Source: Halofilum ochraceum
GTDB taxonomy: Bacteria; Pseudomonadota; Gammaproteobacteria; XJ16; Halofilaceae
NCBI RefSeq assembly: GCF_001614315.2
Contig: NZ_LVEG02000004.1
Span: 310,001-374,000 of the forward strand
Length of the DNA stretch: 64,000 nucleotides
Direction: 5' to 3'
Shown: one piece after another, positions 1 to 8,278 of the stretch
Position numbering within the stretch: position 1 is the stretch's first letter
How the letters are laid out: each line of letters opens with the position of its first letter
The notes under the pieces: generated by a model
The model's database searches: none
What the model was told of the DNA's origin: nothing
The model's input: only the letters and a program-made list of their open reading frames with translations
Made by a program: the position numbers and the translations under genes

Positions 1-1673
1 GCGACACTTTCGATCTCGAAGCCGTCGGTATTGCGCTCGCCGACCTGGGCCTGGGCGCCGCCGCCGGTGGTCGCCAGCGTGTTCTCTTCCTCGATCCGGT
101 AGGCCGCAGCCGTCACGTAGCCGTCGAGGTGGCGCGGCGCATATTTGACGCCCGCCTCGAGCTGACGCCCCTGAATGGGGTCGTACAGGTCGCCATTCTG
201 GTCGGTGCCGGCGATCGGCTCGAACGACTCGGTGTAGCTGAGGTACGGATTGAGGCCGTTATCGGCGATGTACATCAGCCCGGCCGACAGCGAGGTCTCG
301 TCGACATCGGCCTCCTGGCCGCTGACCCTGTCGCTCACATCGGCCTGGTCGTGGCGCGCCCCGGCGAGCAGCACCCAGCGGTCGTCGATGCGCAGCTGGT
401 TCTGGGCGTAAAGCCCGATCTGCTCCTTGTTGATGTGCTGGTCCATGATCTGTGCGCCGCTCGGCGGCGTGAAGTTGCCGTACTGCGGATCGAACAGGTC
501 GATCGTGCCGAAGGTGCCGAACAGGTTGGCCTGCTCGCCCTGTTTTTCGAGATCCTGGTAGTCGAGGCCGAGCAGGAGCGTGTTCTCGGTACGATCGGTA
601 AACCATTTGCCGACGACCCGGTTGTCGAGTGTCCACGAGTCGATCCGGCCGTCGCGATACGTCAGCCCCTGGGCGCCGGTGCGAGGACCGGTCTGGAATG
701 CGATATAGCTGCTCCGCAGCAGCAGATCGACCTCGCTGTAACGCATGCGTTGTTCGACGCGCCAGGTGTCGTCGATGCGGTGGTCGAGTTCATAGCCGAT
801 CCGGCTCTGCTCGCGCTCATTGGTGTCGTAGCTGGGCTCGCTGTAGCTGGTCGAGGGGTCGACTTTGCCGAAGGGCGTGTCCTGGACCGTGCCGTACGGC
901 AGCTTGAAGCCGTTGTAGGGAACCGCGTCATCCTTCTGGAAACTGGAGAGCAGTGTCAGTTCCGTATCCTCGGTGACGTCCCATTCCAGGCTCGGGGCGA
1001 GGTAGTAGCGCTCGTTCTCGGTGAAGTCGATGTCGCCTTCGCCGGAGCGGAACAGGCCGACCATACGGTAGCGGACATCGTCGGTTCCCGCGGCCGGGCC
1101 GGAGACATCGATGCCGACCTGCCGATGCTCATAGTTTCCGGCCTGGACCTCGACCAGCCCACGCGATTCTTCGGTCGGCCGCTTGCTGATCGCGTTGATC
1201 ACGCCGCCGGGCGGTGTCTCCCCATACAGGATCGAGGCCGGTCCCTTGAGCAGTTCCACCCGCGACAGGCCGAACGGCTCGGGCAGCCACTGGTAGAAGC
1301 CATCGCGGTACACCCGCAGCCCGTCCTGATAAGTGGACTGGTCGTAGCCGCGGATCTTGAACCAGTCCGTGTCATTGTCGTCGCCGAAGTGTCCGGAGAG
1401 AACGCCAGCGCGGTACCGGAACGTCTCGTCCAGCGACTGCACGTTGCGTTCATCGAGCTCCTCGCGCTCGACCACGGACGCCGGGCGCGGCGTCTCCACC
1501 AGCGGCACGTCGACCTTCAGCGCGGTCTCGGTGACCACCACGGCTTCCATCTCCCCGGTTTCATTCTCGGCGGCCGCTGCGATGGTGGCGGGTGATGCAG
1601 TCAGGAGGATGGCAGGCAGCGCGTGGAGTGTGGCGCGTATCACACGACAAGCAGGCATTGGCTCACGGGACAT
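1..1673 (-). CDS. TonB-dependent siderophore receptor (3' end cut by window edge)
   Basis: Outer-membrane TonB-dependent receptor of the ferric-siderophore (FhuA/FpvA-like) class, which would import an iron chelate using TonB energy. The translated frame starts with a signal peptide (MSREPMPACRVIRATLHALP, then a hydrophobic stretch and an Ala-rich cleavage region). It continues with a plug domain carrying the typical segments LSRVELLKGPASILYGETPP and GGVINAISKRP, then beta-barrel sequence with alternating aromatic residues. About 557 codons are present; the C-terminal part of the barrel lies beyond base 1. The start at 1673 is chosen because GAGGTGA lies just upstream; an in-frame ATG at 1658 is the alternative. 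A Fur-box-like site lies about 110 bases upstream. No siderophore synthesis or ABC genes are in view, so the ligand is unknown. Confidence 0.9.
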   Translation of the reverse strand, partial: MSREPMPACRVIRATLHALPAILLTASPATIAAAAENETGEMEAVVVTETALKVDVPLVETPRPASVVEREELDERNVQSLDETFRYRAGVLSGHFGDDNDTDWFKIRGYDQSTYQDGLRVYRDGFYQWLPEPFGLSRVELLKGPASILYGETPPGGVINAISKRPTEESRGLVEVQAGNYEHRQVGIDVSGPAAGTDDVRYRMVGLFRSGEGDIDFTENERYYLAPSLEWDVTEDTELTLLSSFQKDDAVPYNGFKLPYGTVQDTPFGKVDPSTSYSEPSYDTNEREQSRIGYELDHRIDDTWRVEQRMRYSEVDLLLRSSYIAFQTGPRTGAQGLTYRDGRIDSWTLDNRVVGKWFTDRTENTLLLGLDYQDLEKQGEQANLFGTFGTIDLFDPQYGNFTPPSGAQIMDQHINKEQIGLYAQNQLRIDDRWVLLAGARHDQADVSDRVSGQEADVDETSLSAGLMYIADNGLNPYLSYTESFEPIAGTDQNGDLYDPIQGRQLEAGVKYAPRHLDGYVTAAAYRIEEENTLATTGGGAQAQVGERNTDGFEIESV

Positions 1674-1780
1674 TCCGGATCACCTCGGCGGTTGTGAATG
1701 GCGACTGGTGACGAGACTTGAGCGAAACGGCGGTGTAGTTGTTATGAATCGCGAAGCGTGAATCCTGCAGATTACGAAGT

Positions 1781-1799
1781 GTTAATGCAAATCAATCTC
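1781..1799. promoter_or_regulatory. Candidate Fur box upstream of the TonB receptor
   Basis: GTTAATGCAAATCAATCTC matches the 19-base Fur consensus GATAATGATAATCATTATC at 14 of 19 positions by eye, in an AT-richer patch than its surroundings. It lies 108-126 bases upstream of the receptor start. Iron repression of a siderophore receptor is the expected arrangement; binding is inferred only. Confidence 0.5.
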
Positions 1800-1898
1800 A
1801 CTCGCGAAGCCGCCTTCCGCCTTCCGCCTGAACCGATACGCAACGGCAACTCCCAGGAAAGCTCTGAGCAAAACCAGGCAGCGCGTTGGGGGAACGAT

Positions 1899-1964
1899 GT
1901 AGGTCGGGCTTATAGCCCGACAGATCAGAGGGTTACGGGTGTCGGGCTGTAAGCCCGACCTACA
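1899..1964. repeat. Inverted pair of REP-like hairpins (GTAGGTCGGGCT class)
   Basis: Two copies of a GTAG-headed hairpin lie in opposite orientation. The first reads GTAG then GTCGGGCT-TAT-AGCCCGAC. The second, on the other strand, reads the same with TAC as the loop. The pair sits 13 bases beyond the stop of the E1 dehydrogenase gene, so it may also end transcription or stabilise that message. The 1674-1977 gap holds this pair and the Fur-like site; no gene was seen there. Confidence 0.75.
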
Positions 1965-1977
1965 GGGCTCCCTGCAA

Positions 1978-4266
1978 TCAGAGGTTCCCGTGGTGGGCCC
2001 CGAGCAGGCGTCGACCCGCGGCGACGATCTCCGTCTCCGATACCAGCACGCGGTTCGCGGCCTCGCCGAGGGGGACATAGCTGTCGGCACCGGCGACGCG
2101 GGCCATCTGCACCGAGGGCCCACAGTCTTCCATCAGGCTGGTGATGATCTGTTCGGCAATGCCACCGGTCTCGCGCTCTTCGTCGACGACCAGCACGCGA
2201 CCGCATTCCCGCGCATGACGGGCGATGGATTCGCGATTCAGCGGTTTTAGCCAGCGCAGGTCGAGGATCCGCGGGCGGCTGCCCGTGTCCGCTTCGATCC
2301 GGCGGGCGGCACGCAGGCTCATCGGTACGCCATTACCGAACGTGACGATCAGCAGCTCATGCGCCTCGGGCGCGTAAACGCGCGGTTCCCCGAACGGGGC
2401 CGCCGCGCCCGACGCGGGATACGGGAACAGCCATTCACCATCACCCGCTTCATGCAGGTCTTTGGTCATGTACAGCGCGATCGGTTCGATGAATGTCACC
2501 ACACGGCCGTCGACCTGACACAGCGCTGCACAGGTGCGCAGCATCGACGCGGCATCGTCGCCGCGCGACGGGCAGGCGATCACCAGTCCGGGGATATCGC
2601 GCAGGGCCGCGAACGCGTTGTCGTTGTGGAAATGCCCGCCGAAGCCCTTCTGGTACGCCAGTCCCGCGATCCGTACCAGCATCGGGTTGGCGTACTGGCC
2701 GCTGGAGAAGAACTGCAGCGAGCAGGCCTCGCCGCGGAGCTGGTCGGCGGCATTGTGGACGTAGGCCAGATACTGGATCTCGGGGATGGGCAGCAGCCCC
2801 ATCAGGCCGGCACCCTGGGCCAGGCCGAGGATCGTGGTCTCGTCCAGCAGGGTGTTGAATACCCGGTGCGGCGGGTAGCTCTCTGACAGCCCGCTGGTGA
2901 CGGTATAGACGCCACCCTTCGCCGCGATGTCCTCGCCGAACGCGATCGCGCCTTTGTATTTGGCGAGCAGGTCATGCAGCGCGCGCCCGATCTGGATCGC
3001 GAGGTGCCGTGGCGGCAGCTTTTCCGGCAGTTGGTCGTGGCCGCCGAAGGCGGTTTCGCGCGCGGCCCCGTAATCGTTACGCTCGGCCTCCGCCCGCACG
3101 CGGCTGGGCGTGTCTGGGGCCAGCGGCGCCATGATCTCCGCGCGACGCTGCAGGCGGGGGCGCCGCGCGGCGCGCACCGCGGCCTCGTGCACCCGCTCCC
3201 GCGCAGCCTCGTAGCGAGCCATCAACTCGTCCGGTGTGACCAGCCCGTGGTCGAGCGCGATGGCCGCGCTGCGCAGCAGCGGGTCGTTCGCCTCGTCGCG
3301 CTCGATGTCCGCCATCGGGCGATAGCGGCTCTCGACGTCGCTGCCCGCGTGCGCGAGCAGGCGCACGAGCGTCAGGTGCAGGCAGGCCGGGCGCCGTGCC
3401 CGCCGCACGTAGTCGACGGCCTCGCGCGCGACGGCGTGGGCCGCTGCGACGTCACAGCCGTCGGCGTGGAAATACCGGATACCGGGGCGGTCGCGGAATG
3501 ACGCCGCGACCCACCCCTTCGGGGTCTGTACGGAGACGCCGATGCCGTTGTCCTCGCAGACGAACAGGATCGGGCAGGGCAGGTGCTGGTATGCGGTCCA
3601 GGCCGCGGCGTTGAAGCCCGACAGGGCGGTGGCGTGATTGATAGCGGCGTCACCGAACGAGCAGACGACCAGGGCATCGTCGGGCACCGGGCGTGGTGTC
3701 CCGCAGCGCCCGGCGATCCCGTGCGCGATGGCCGTGCCCACTGCCTTGGGCAGGTGCGAGGCGATGGTCGAGGTCTGCGGCGGCACGTTCAGCGCGACCG
3801 ACCCCCAGACTTTGTGGCGACCGCCGGAAATCGGGTCCTCGGCGCTGGCGGCCAGCGACAGGGCCGTGTCGTACACGGCATCGACGTGTGGCAGTGCACG
3901 GGCCCGTTCCAGCATGAACGCGCCGGAGCGATAGTGCAGGAAGGCCGGGTCGGTATGCCGGCTGGCCTGGGCAACCGCGGCGTTGCCCTCGTGGCCGGCG
4001 CTGCCGATCGTGTAGAAGCCCTCCTCCCGGGCCCGCATCGCGCGCGCCTCGAAGTCCAGGTGACGCGAAAGCATCTGGGACTCGAACAGCTCGAGGAATC
4101 CGTGGCCGCTGAGGTCCGGGCATCCGGGCAGTGCGGCATCCGGATCCTGCCGGGCGGGCGACGCCTGCCGGCTCTCGACGAATGCGCGGAAATTGCCGTC
4201 GACGATCTCGACGCGGCTGGTGGGGCCAGCGCTGCCGCTGGTGTTGCCGGAGCGGGTACGCGTCAT
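1978..4266 (-). CDS. Fused alpha-beta E1 component of a 2-oxoacid dehydrogenase (TPP-dependent)
   Basis: About 762 residues combining both halves of a heterotetrameric-type E1. The N-terminal half resembles the alpha subunit, with a thiamine-diphosphate motif around GDAAINHATALSGFN and a following CEDN. The C-terminal half resembles the beta (transketolase-like) subunit, with GEDIAAKGGVYTVTSGL and the C-terminal segment RPRILDLRWLKPLN. It would decarboxylate a 2-oxoacid and hand the acyl group to a lipoyl E2. No E2 or E3 gene lies nearby, so the substrate (branched-chain, acetoin or other) is open. The start at 4266 is preferred over an upstream one at 4383 because GGAGG lies 11 bases ahead and the 39 extra residues look unlike protein. 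It appears monocistronic, with a REP pair after the stop. Confidence 0.82.
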   Translation of the reverse strand: MTRTRSGNTSGSAGPTSRVEIVDGNFRAFVESRQASPARQDPDAALPGCPDLSGHGFLELFESQMLSRHLDFEARAMRAREEGFYTIGSAGHEGNAAVAQASRHTDPAFLHYRSGAFMLERARALPHVDAVYDTALSLAASAEDPISGGRHKVWGSVALNVPPQTSTIASHLPKAVGTAIAHGIAGRCGTPRPVPDDALVVCSFGDAAINHATALSGFNAAAWTAYQHLPCPILFVCEDNGIGVSVQTPKGWVAASFRDRPGIRYFHADGCDVAAAHAVAREAVDYVRRARRPACLHLTLVRLLAHAGSDVESRYRPMADIERDEANDPLLRSAAIALDHGLVTPDELMARYEAARERVHEAAVRAARRPRLQRRAEIMAPLAPDTPSRVRAEAERNDYGAARETAFGGHDQLPEKLPPRHLAIQIGRALHDLLAKYKGAIAFGEDIAAKGGVYTVTSGLSESYPPHRVFNTLLDETTILGLAQGAGLMGLLPIPEIQYLAYVHNAADQLRGEACSLQFFSSGQYANPMLVRIAGLAYQKGFGGHFHNDNAFAALRDIPGLVIACPSRGDDAASMLRTCAALCQVDGRVVTFIEPIALYMTKDLHEAGDGEWLFPYPASGAAAPFGEPRVYAPEAHELLIVTFGNGVPMSLRAARRIEADTGSRPRILDLRWLKPLNRESIARHARECGRVLVVDEERETGGIAEQIITSLMEDCGPSVQMARVAGADSYVPLGEAANRVLVSETEIVAAGRRLLGAHHGNL

Positions 4267-4585
4267 GTCGGCCGCGGCCTCCAGTGCCGATGTGACCGCG
4301 GAGATTATTTCCCCGGGCGAAGCGACTGCGGCGATTGTATCAGCGGTTTTCAGGCGTGAAGGGCGGGGGGGTCCGGCCACCACTTCTCCCGGTGCCGTGA
4401 CTGCGCTATTGTCGGCGCCCGCTCACGAACGTTCGCGGCAGGAAGCCGGCGCCTTGTCGATCGGAACGGATTCCGTTTCATGACTCATTCCCGCGCATCC
4501 TCCGAATTCGTCCCGGGCGCCGCAGCGCGACTCGCCGCCAAGGGCGAGCGCGTATCTACACGCAAAATAATCTCTGGAGTCCACG
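4267..4585. other. Intergenic region between divergent genes
   Basis: This 319-base stretch separates the E1 gene from a secreted hypothetical protein on the other strand and should hold both promoters. A short hairpin (CTCGCC / GGCGAG) lies near 4530-4546. No convincing sigma-70 promoter, RNA gene or extra ORF was recognised. Confidence 0.5.
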
Positions 4586-5083
4586 ATGTTGCGATATGTA
4601 CGCCGGATCCTGCTGATATGTTGTCTCATTGCCTCGCCATTCAGCGCGTTGGCCGGGAGTGCCATTGTGCCGTTCAACCCGGAGCCCGTGACTCTTCCTG
4701 CGGAACTGGGCGGGGATCGGGTGACGCGTGCCGTGATCGAGGCCCTCGTGATCCGTGGCTGGCGCATGACCGAGATCAACCGGGATGCCGGCTACATCGA
4801 TGCCGAGCTGCCCGTGCGCGCGCATGTAGGGCGCGTGCGCGTCCGGATCGGTGATCGCTCCATATCGTTCGAGTATCGGGAAAGCGATAACCTCGATCAC
4901 GGTTGGTTGACGGCCCCGCCGACCGGCTCAAGGGGCGACTCCGGTGAAATGCATTTCAGCCCTGTGCGGCAGAGCGAAGAGGCCGTCGAGGCGGTACATC
5001 GGAATTACCTCGCCTGGGTGAATGAACTCGCACGCACGATCGACGGTACGCTGATGCTGGCCGGTATGGAGCAGAATGGATAA
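4586..5083 (+). CDS. Secreted hypothetical protein
   Basis: A 165-residue protein not recognised as a named family. It begins with a clear signal peptide (two early Arg residues, hydrophobic LLICCLIASPFSALAGS) and probably matures near residue 24. The mature part is a mixed alpha/beta sequence without Cys pairs or metal motifs. The segment ALVIRGWRMTEINRDAGYID followed by short beta-like strands suggests a small periplasmic fold. GGAG lies ahead of the ATG. It is transcribed alone, away from the E1 gene, and is followed by the 272-bp palindromic repeat. Function unknown. Confidence 0.7.
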   Translation: MLRYVRRILLICCLIASPFSALAGSAIVPFNPEPVTLPAELGGDRVTRAVIEALVIRGWRMTEINRDAGYIDAELPVRAHVGRVRVRIGDRSISFEYRESDNLDHGWLTAPPTGSRGDSGEMHFSPVRQSEEAVEAVHRNYLAWVNELARTIDGTLMLAGMEQNG

Positions 5084-5130
5084 GTACCGATTCGGGGTCG
5101 GTTGACGGCCCCATCGCGCGCGTTCATGCG

Positions 5131-5402
5131 GCTAGTGGGCCATGCGGGCCGTTCGGTTATTCTCTGCGGCGCTGTGCGTGCCTGTCGCAAGGCGCGAGGA
5201 GCGCGTGTAGCGTCGCTACACAAGCGACCGAGCAACGCCGCGACAGGTGCCGCACAGCACCGCCCTTCGGGAGCGGACATGGCGGCCCACCACGGCGTTG
5301 CGCCTCACTTACGTAAGAGGCGCTACGCAAGATCGGCGCGCCTTGTGCTGAACCGCCATGTCGGCTCAGAGAGTAACCGAACGGCCCGCATGGCCCACTA
5401 GC
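5131..5402. repeat. 272-bp structured palindromic element with 36-bp terminal inverted repeats
   Basis: Bases 5131-5166 and 5367-5402 are inverted copies of each other with one mismatch in 36. The interior has further nested pairs: GCTGTGCGTGCCTGTCGC near 5171 against GCGACAGGTGCCGCACAGC near 5240; ACATGGCGG against CCGCCATGT; a perfect TGTAGCG / CGCTACA hairpin; and GCGCCTC / GAGGCGC around TTACGTAA. The RNA or single strand would fold into a branched structure. No transposase or long ORF lies inside, so it resembles a non-autonomous (MITE-like) element. The right arm contains the stop codon of the neighbouring LysR gene. Confidence 0.8.
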
Positions 5403-6304
5403 TCGATGGCGTCCCAGACGCTGTCGAGCGTGTCGAGCGCGGCGCTGATTACCGGCTCTGCGGCCCGGTCCGCGGGCCAGATGAAACTGAGCGCGCAGGG
5501 CACTCGCACGCCCTCCGCGATCACGAGTCCACGTTCCTGCCGCTCGGCCATCGCCAGGGCATCGCGCGCCAGGCTGAGTCCGATGCCGGCGCGGACGAGA
5601 TCCAGCATGCAGGCCTCCTGATCGACCTGGGCGACGCCGTTGGGCGTGAGGCCTAGCGGGTCGAGTATCCCCCCCAGCAAACGGCTATGGACCGAGTCCG
5701 AAGGCGTGACGATCCAAGGCAGCGCCGCGAGATCCTCCCAGCCGGCGCGTTGCAGGCGATCGCCCCAGCCTGGCGGTGCGACCACGTGGTAGTGGAAGTG
5801 AGTCAGTTCGCGGTAGCTCACCGCCGGCGTGCCGGCCGGGGGGCCGCTCCCCGGCGCGGCCAGATAGAAGCCGACGTCGAGCTCGCCATTGCGTACCCGA
5901 GTCAACACGTTGCCGCTCATCCCGTGACTGAGCTCGGTCTCGATCTGCGGGGCCCGTTCGACCAGCCGCTGGAGAAACGCCCCGAGGCGGATAAATTCGG
6001 GGTCGACGATGGTGCCGATCCGCAGGCGACCCCGAAGCGTGCTGTGCAGTGCGAGGGCGCTCTCGTTGAAAGCGGACATGGCCGCGAGCGCTTTCTCCGC
6101 TACCGGCAGCAGGGTCTGCCCGTCCGGCGTCAGCGTCAGGCCCTGCGGGTGACGGCGGAACAGCGTGAGTTCCAGCGTCTGCTGCAGCTGCTTGAGCTTG
6201 AGGCTGACCGCCGGCTGCGTCAGATGAAGCCGTTGCGCGGCACGCGAGACGCTCCCTTCGCGGGCGACGGCGACAAACGCACGGAGGATGTGGATGTCCT
6301 GCAT
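5366..6304 (-). CDS. LysR-family transcriptional regulator
   Basis: A 312-residue LTTR. Residues 1-60 hold the winged helix-turn-helix (FVAVAREGSVSRAAQRLHLT then QPAVSLKLKQL); the rest is the periplasmic-binding-protein-like effector domain. GGAG sits about 11 bases before the ATG. The gene diverges from the GMC oxidoreductase and CoA-transferase-like pair, which it most likely controls together with itself: a perfect inverted repeat lies just upstream of its own start (6326-6346). The last ten residues, VGHAGRSVTL, and the stop are encoded by the right arm of the 272-bp repeat, so the C-terminus seems to have been remodelled by the element. The effector is unknown. Confidence 0.9.
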   Translation of the reverse strand: MQDIHILRAFVAVAREGSVSRAAQRLHLTQPAVSLKLKQLQQTLELTLFRRHPQGLTLTPDGQTLLPVAEKALAAMSAFNESALALHSTLRGRLRIGTIVDPEFIRLGAFLQRLVERAPQIETELSHGMSGNVLTRVRNGELDVGFYLAAPGSGPPAGTPAVSYRELTHFHYHVVAPPGWGDRLQRAGWEDLAALPWIVTPSDSVHSRLLGGILDPLGLTPNGVAQVDQEACMLDLVRAGIGLSLARDALAMAERQERGLVIAEGVRVPCALSFIWPADRAAEPVISAALDTLDSVWDAIELVGHAGRSVTL

Positions 6305-6325
6305 GGTTGGGGCACTCCGGGCATT

Positions 6326-6346
6326 GATATAAGCTAAGGTTATATC
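6326..6346. promoter_or_regulatory. Candidate LysR operator in the divergent promoter region
   Basis: GATATAA-GCTAAGG-TTATATC is a perfect 7-base inverted repeat with a 7-base spacer and contains the T-N11-A pattern typical of LysR sites. It ends 22 bases upstream of the LysR start. A further single half-site TTATATC lies at 6507-6513, about 60 bases before the GMC gene start, fitting the usual recognition-plus-activation-site layout. Confidence 0.6.
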
Positions 6347-6571
6347 CCAGTTCCGGATTTCTCAATTGATACGCACGACCATTACGGTAACCTTTCCGAT
6401 GCAGAACGCCCGGCTGTATCGGGGTCCGGGCTTCATCCAGGGAGGCATGGACCATCAGAGTGACAATTCCCCGCGGGGTGCCTGATGGCGCCGGGGTGGT
6501 TGATTGTTATATCGATGGGTAAATGTCACCGGCTTGCGACACCTGCTCATATCCCGTAAGTGGACGCGGTC

Positions 6572-8230
6572 ATGGCGGATGATGAATTCGACTACATCGT
6601 AGTCGGCGCTGGCACCGCCGGCTGCCTGTTGGCGAATCGCCTGAGTGCCGATCCGGCCAACCGTGTCCTGCTGATCGAGGCCGGTGGCCGCGACAATTAT
6701 CACTGGATCCATATCCCGGTCGGGTATCTGTATTGCATCGATAACCCGCGCACGGACTGGCGCTACCGCACGGAACCCGACGAAGGTCTCAATGGCCGGT
6801 CACTGATCTATCCCCGCGGCAAGACGCTGGGCGGCTGTTCCAGTATCAACGGCATGATCTACATGCGCGGGCAGGCGCGTGACTACGACGCCTGGGCCCG
6901 TCTTACCGGCGATCCCGAGTGGTCCTGGGAACGCTGCCTGCCCGAATTCATGCGCCATGAGAACCACTACCGGCTCGATGACGATGGCGATGCGGACCCG
7001 GACCATCGACGGTTTCACGGCCATGGCGGCGAGTGGCGGATCGAGCACCAGCGGCTGAAATGGACGGTGCTCGATGATTTCATCAAGGCCGCGGAGCAGG
7101 CCGGCATTCCGCGTACGCGCGACTTCAACCGCGGCTGTAACGAGGGCGTCGACTATTTCGAGGTGAATCAGTCTCGCGGTTGGCGGTGGAACACGTCGAA
7201 GGCGTTCCTGCGCGACCATCTGCGGCGGGATAACCTGGTTCTCCGCCATTCCACGCAGGTACTGGGGCTCGAGCTGGCCCGTAACGACGAGGGCGCGCTG
7301 TCCTGCACGGGTGTCCGGGTCGCCGACGGCGGTGACGAACACCGTATCCGGGCCCGCAGGGAAGTGGTCCTCGCCGCCGGCTCGGTCGGCTCGCCGCAGT
7401 TGCTCCAGGTCTCCGGCATCGGCCCGGCGGATCATCTGCATGCAAAAGGGGTCGCCGTGAACCATGATCTTCCCGGGGTCGGAGAGAATCTGCAGGATCA
7501 TTTGCAGATCCGCTCGGTGTATCGGGTGACCGGAGCGAAGACGCTGAATACGATGATGAAGACCGTGTCCGGCAAGGCGCGGATCGCACTCGAGTACCTG
7601 TTGCGGCGCTCGGGCCCGATGAGCATGGCGCCCTCGCAGGTCGGGGCGTTCACCCGGAGTTCGGCGGACGAGCCCGCGCCGAATATCGAGTATCACGTCC
7701 AGCCGCTGAGTCTGGAGGCCTTCGGCCAGCCCCTGCATGACTTCCCCGGGATCACGGCCAGCGTCTGCAACCTGAATCCGACCAGCCGGGGCTCGGTCCG
7801 TATCGATGGTCCGGATCCGCGTGACGCCCCGAAGATCAGGACGGGGTATCTGAGTACCGAACGCGATCGGAAAGTGGCCGCCGATTCGCTGCGGGTTACG
7901 CGCCGGATCGCGAGCCAGCCGGCGTTGGCACGGTATGCACCGGAGGAGGTCAAACCGGGCATGGAGTATCAGAGTGACGAGGACCTCGTGCAGCTGGCGG
8001 GTGATATCGGCACGACGATTTTCCATCCGGTGGGAACGACCCGCATGGGCTCCACGGACGATCCCATGGCAGTGGTCGACAGCCGCCTGCGCGTGCGCGG
8101 CGTGGCCGGTCTGCGCGTGGCCGATGCCGGCATCATGCCGACGATAACCAGCGGCAACACGAACTCCCCCACATTGATGGTGGCCGAGCGGGCCGCTGGC
8201 TGGATGCTCGCGGACCGGAATCGGGATTGA
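6572..8230 (+). CDS. GMC-family FAD oxidoreductase (choline/alcohol dehydrogenase-like)
   Basis: A 552-residue flavoprotein that oxidises an alcohol to an aldehyde or acid. The ADP-binding motif GAGTAG is at residues 12-17, followed by LLIEAG. The first GMC signature region (RGKTLGGCSSINGMIYMRGQ) and second (GSVGSPQLLQVSGIGP) are present. The catalytic His (FHPVGT, about residue 485) and Asn (GNTNSPT, about 531) match the choline-oxidase family pair. A GTG four codons earlier (6560) is possible; the ATG at 6572 gives the usual N-terminus. It precedes the tandem CaiB-like gene by a few bases, so the two form an operon, probably under the divergent LysR. Choline is only one candidate, since the family is broad and no betaine-aldehyde dehydrogenase is adjacent. 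Confidence 0.88.
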   Translation: MADDEFDYIVVGAGTAGCLLANRLSADPANRVLLIEAGGRDNYHWIHIPVGYLYCIDNPRTDWRYRTEPDEGLNGRSLIYPRGKTLGGCSSINGMIYMRGQARDYDAWARLTGDPEWSWERCLPEFMRHENHYRLDDDGDADPDHRRFHGHGGEWRIEHQRLKWTVLDDFIKAAEQAGIPRTRDFNRGCNEGVDYFEVNQSRGWRWNTSKAFLRDHLRRDNLVLRHSTQVLGLELARNDEGALSCTGVRVADGGDEHRIRARREVVLAAGSVGSPQLLQVSGIGPADHLHAKGVAVNHDLPGVGENLQDHLQIRSVYRVTGAKTLNTMMKTVSGKARIALEYLLRRSGPMSMAPSQVGAFTRSSADEPAPNIEYHVQPLSLEAFGQPLHDFPGITASVCNLNPTSRGSVRIDGPDPRDAPKIRTGYLSTERDRKVAADSLRVTRRIASQPALARYAPEEVKPGMEYQSDEDLVQLAGDIGTTIFHPVGTTRMGSTDDPMAVVDSRLRVRGVAGLRVADAGIMPTITSGNTNSPTLMVAERAAGWMLADRNRD

Positions 8231-8278
8231 GCCGTGTCCCCCTTGGAATCGGGCAACGAAACACCGAAGAGCATTTCG

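Noticed and set aside
129-1595. A 488-codon plus-strand frame at the left end
   Set aside because: The minus strand encodes the TonB receptor with signal peptide, plug and barrel motifs; the plus frame is its shadow.
4480-4854. A 124-codon plus frame overlapping the secreted hypothetical gene
   Set aside because: The overlapping frame at 4586 has a clear signal peptide and ribosome site; this one has neither.
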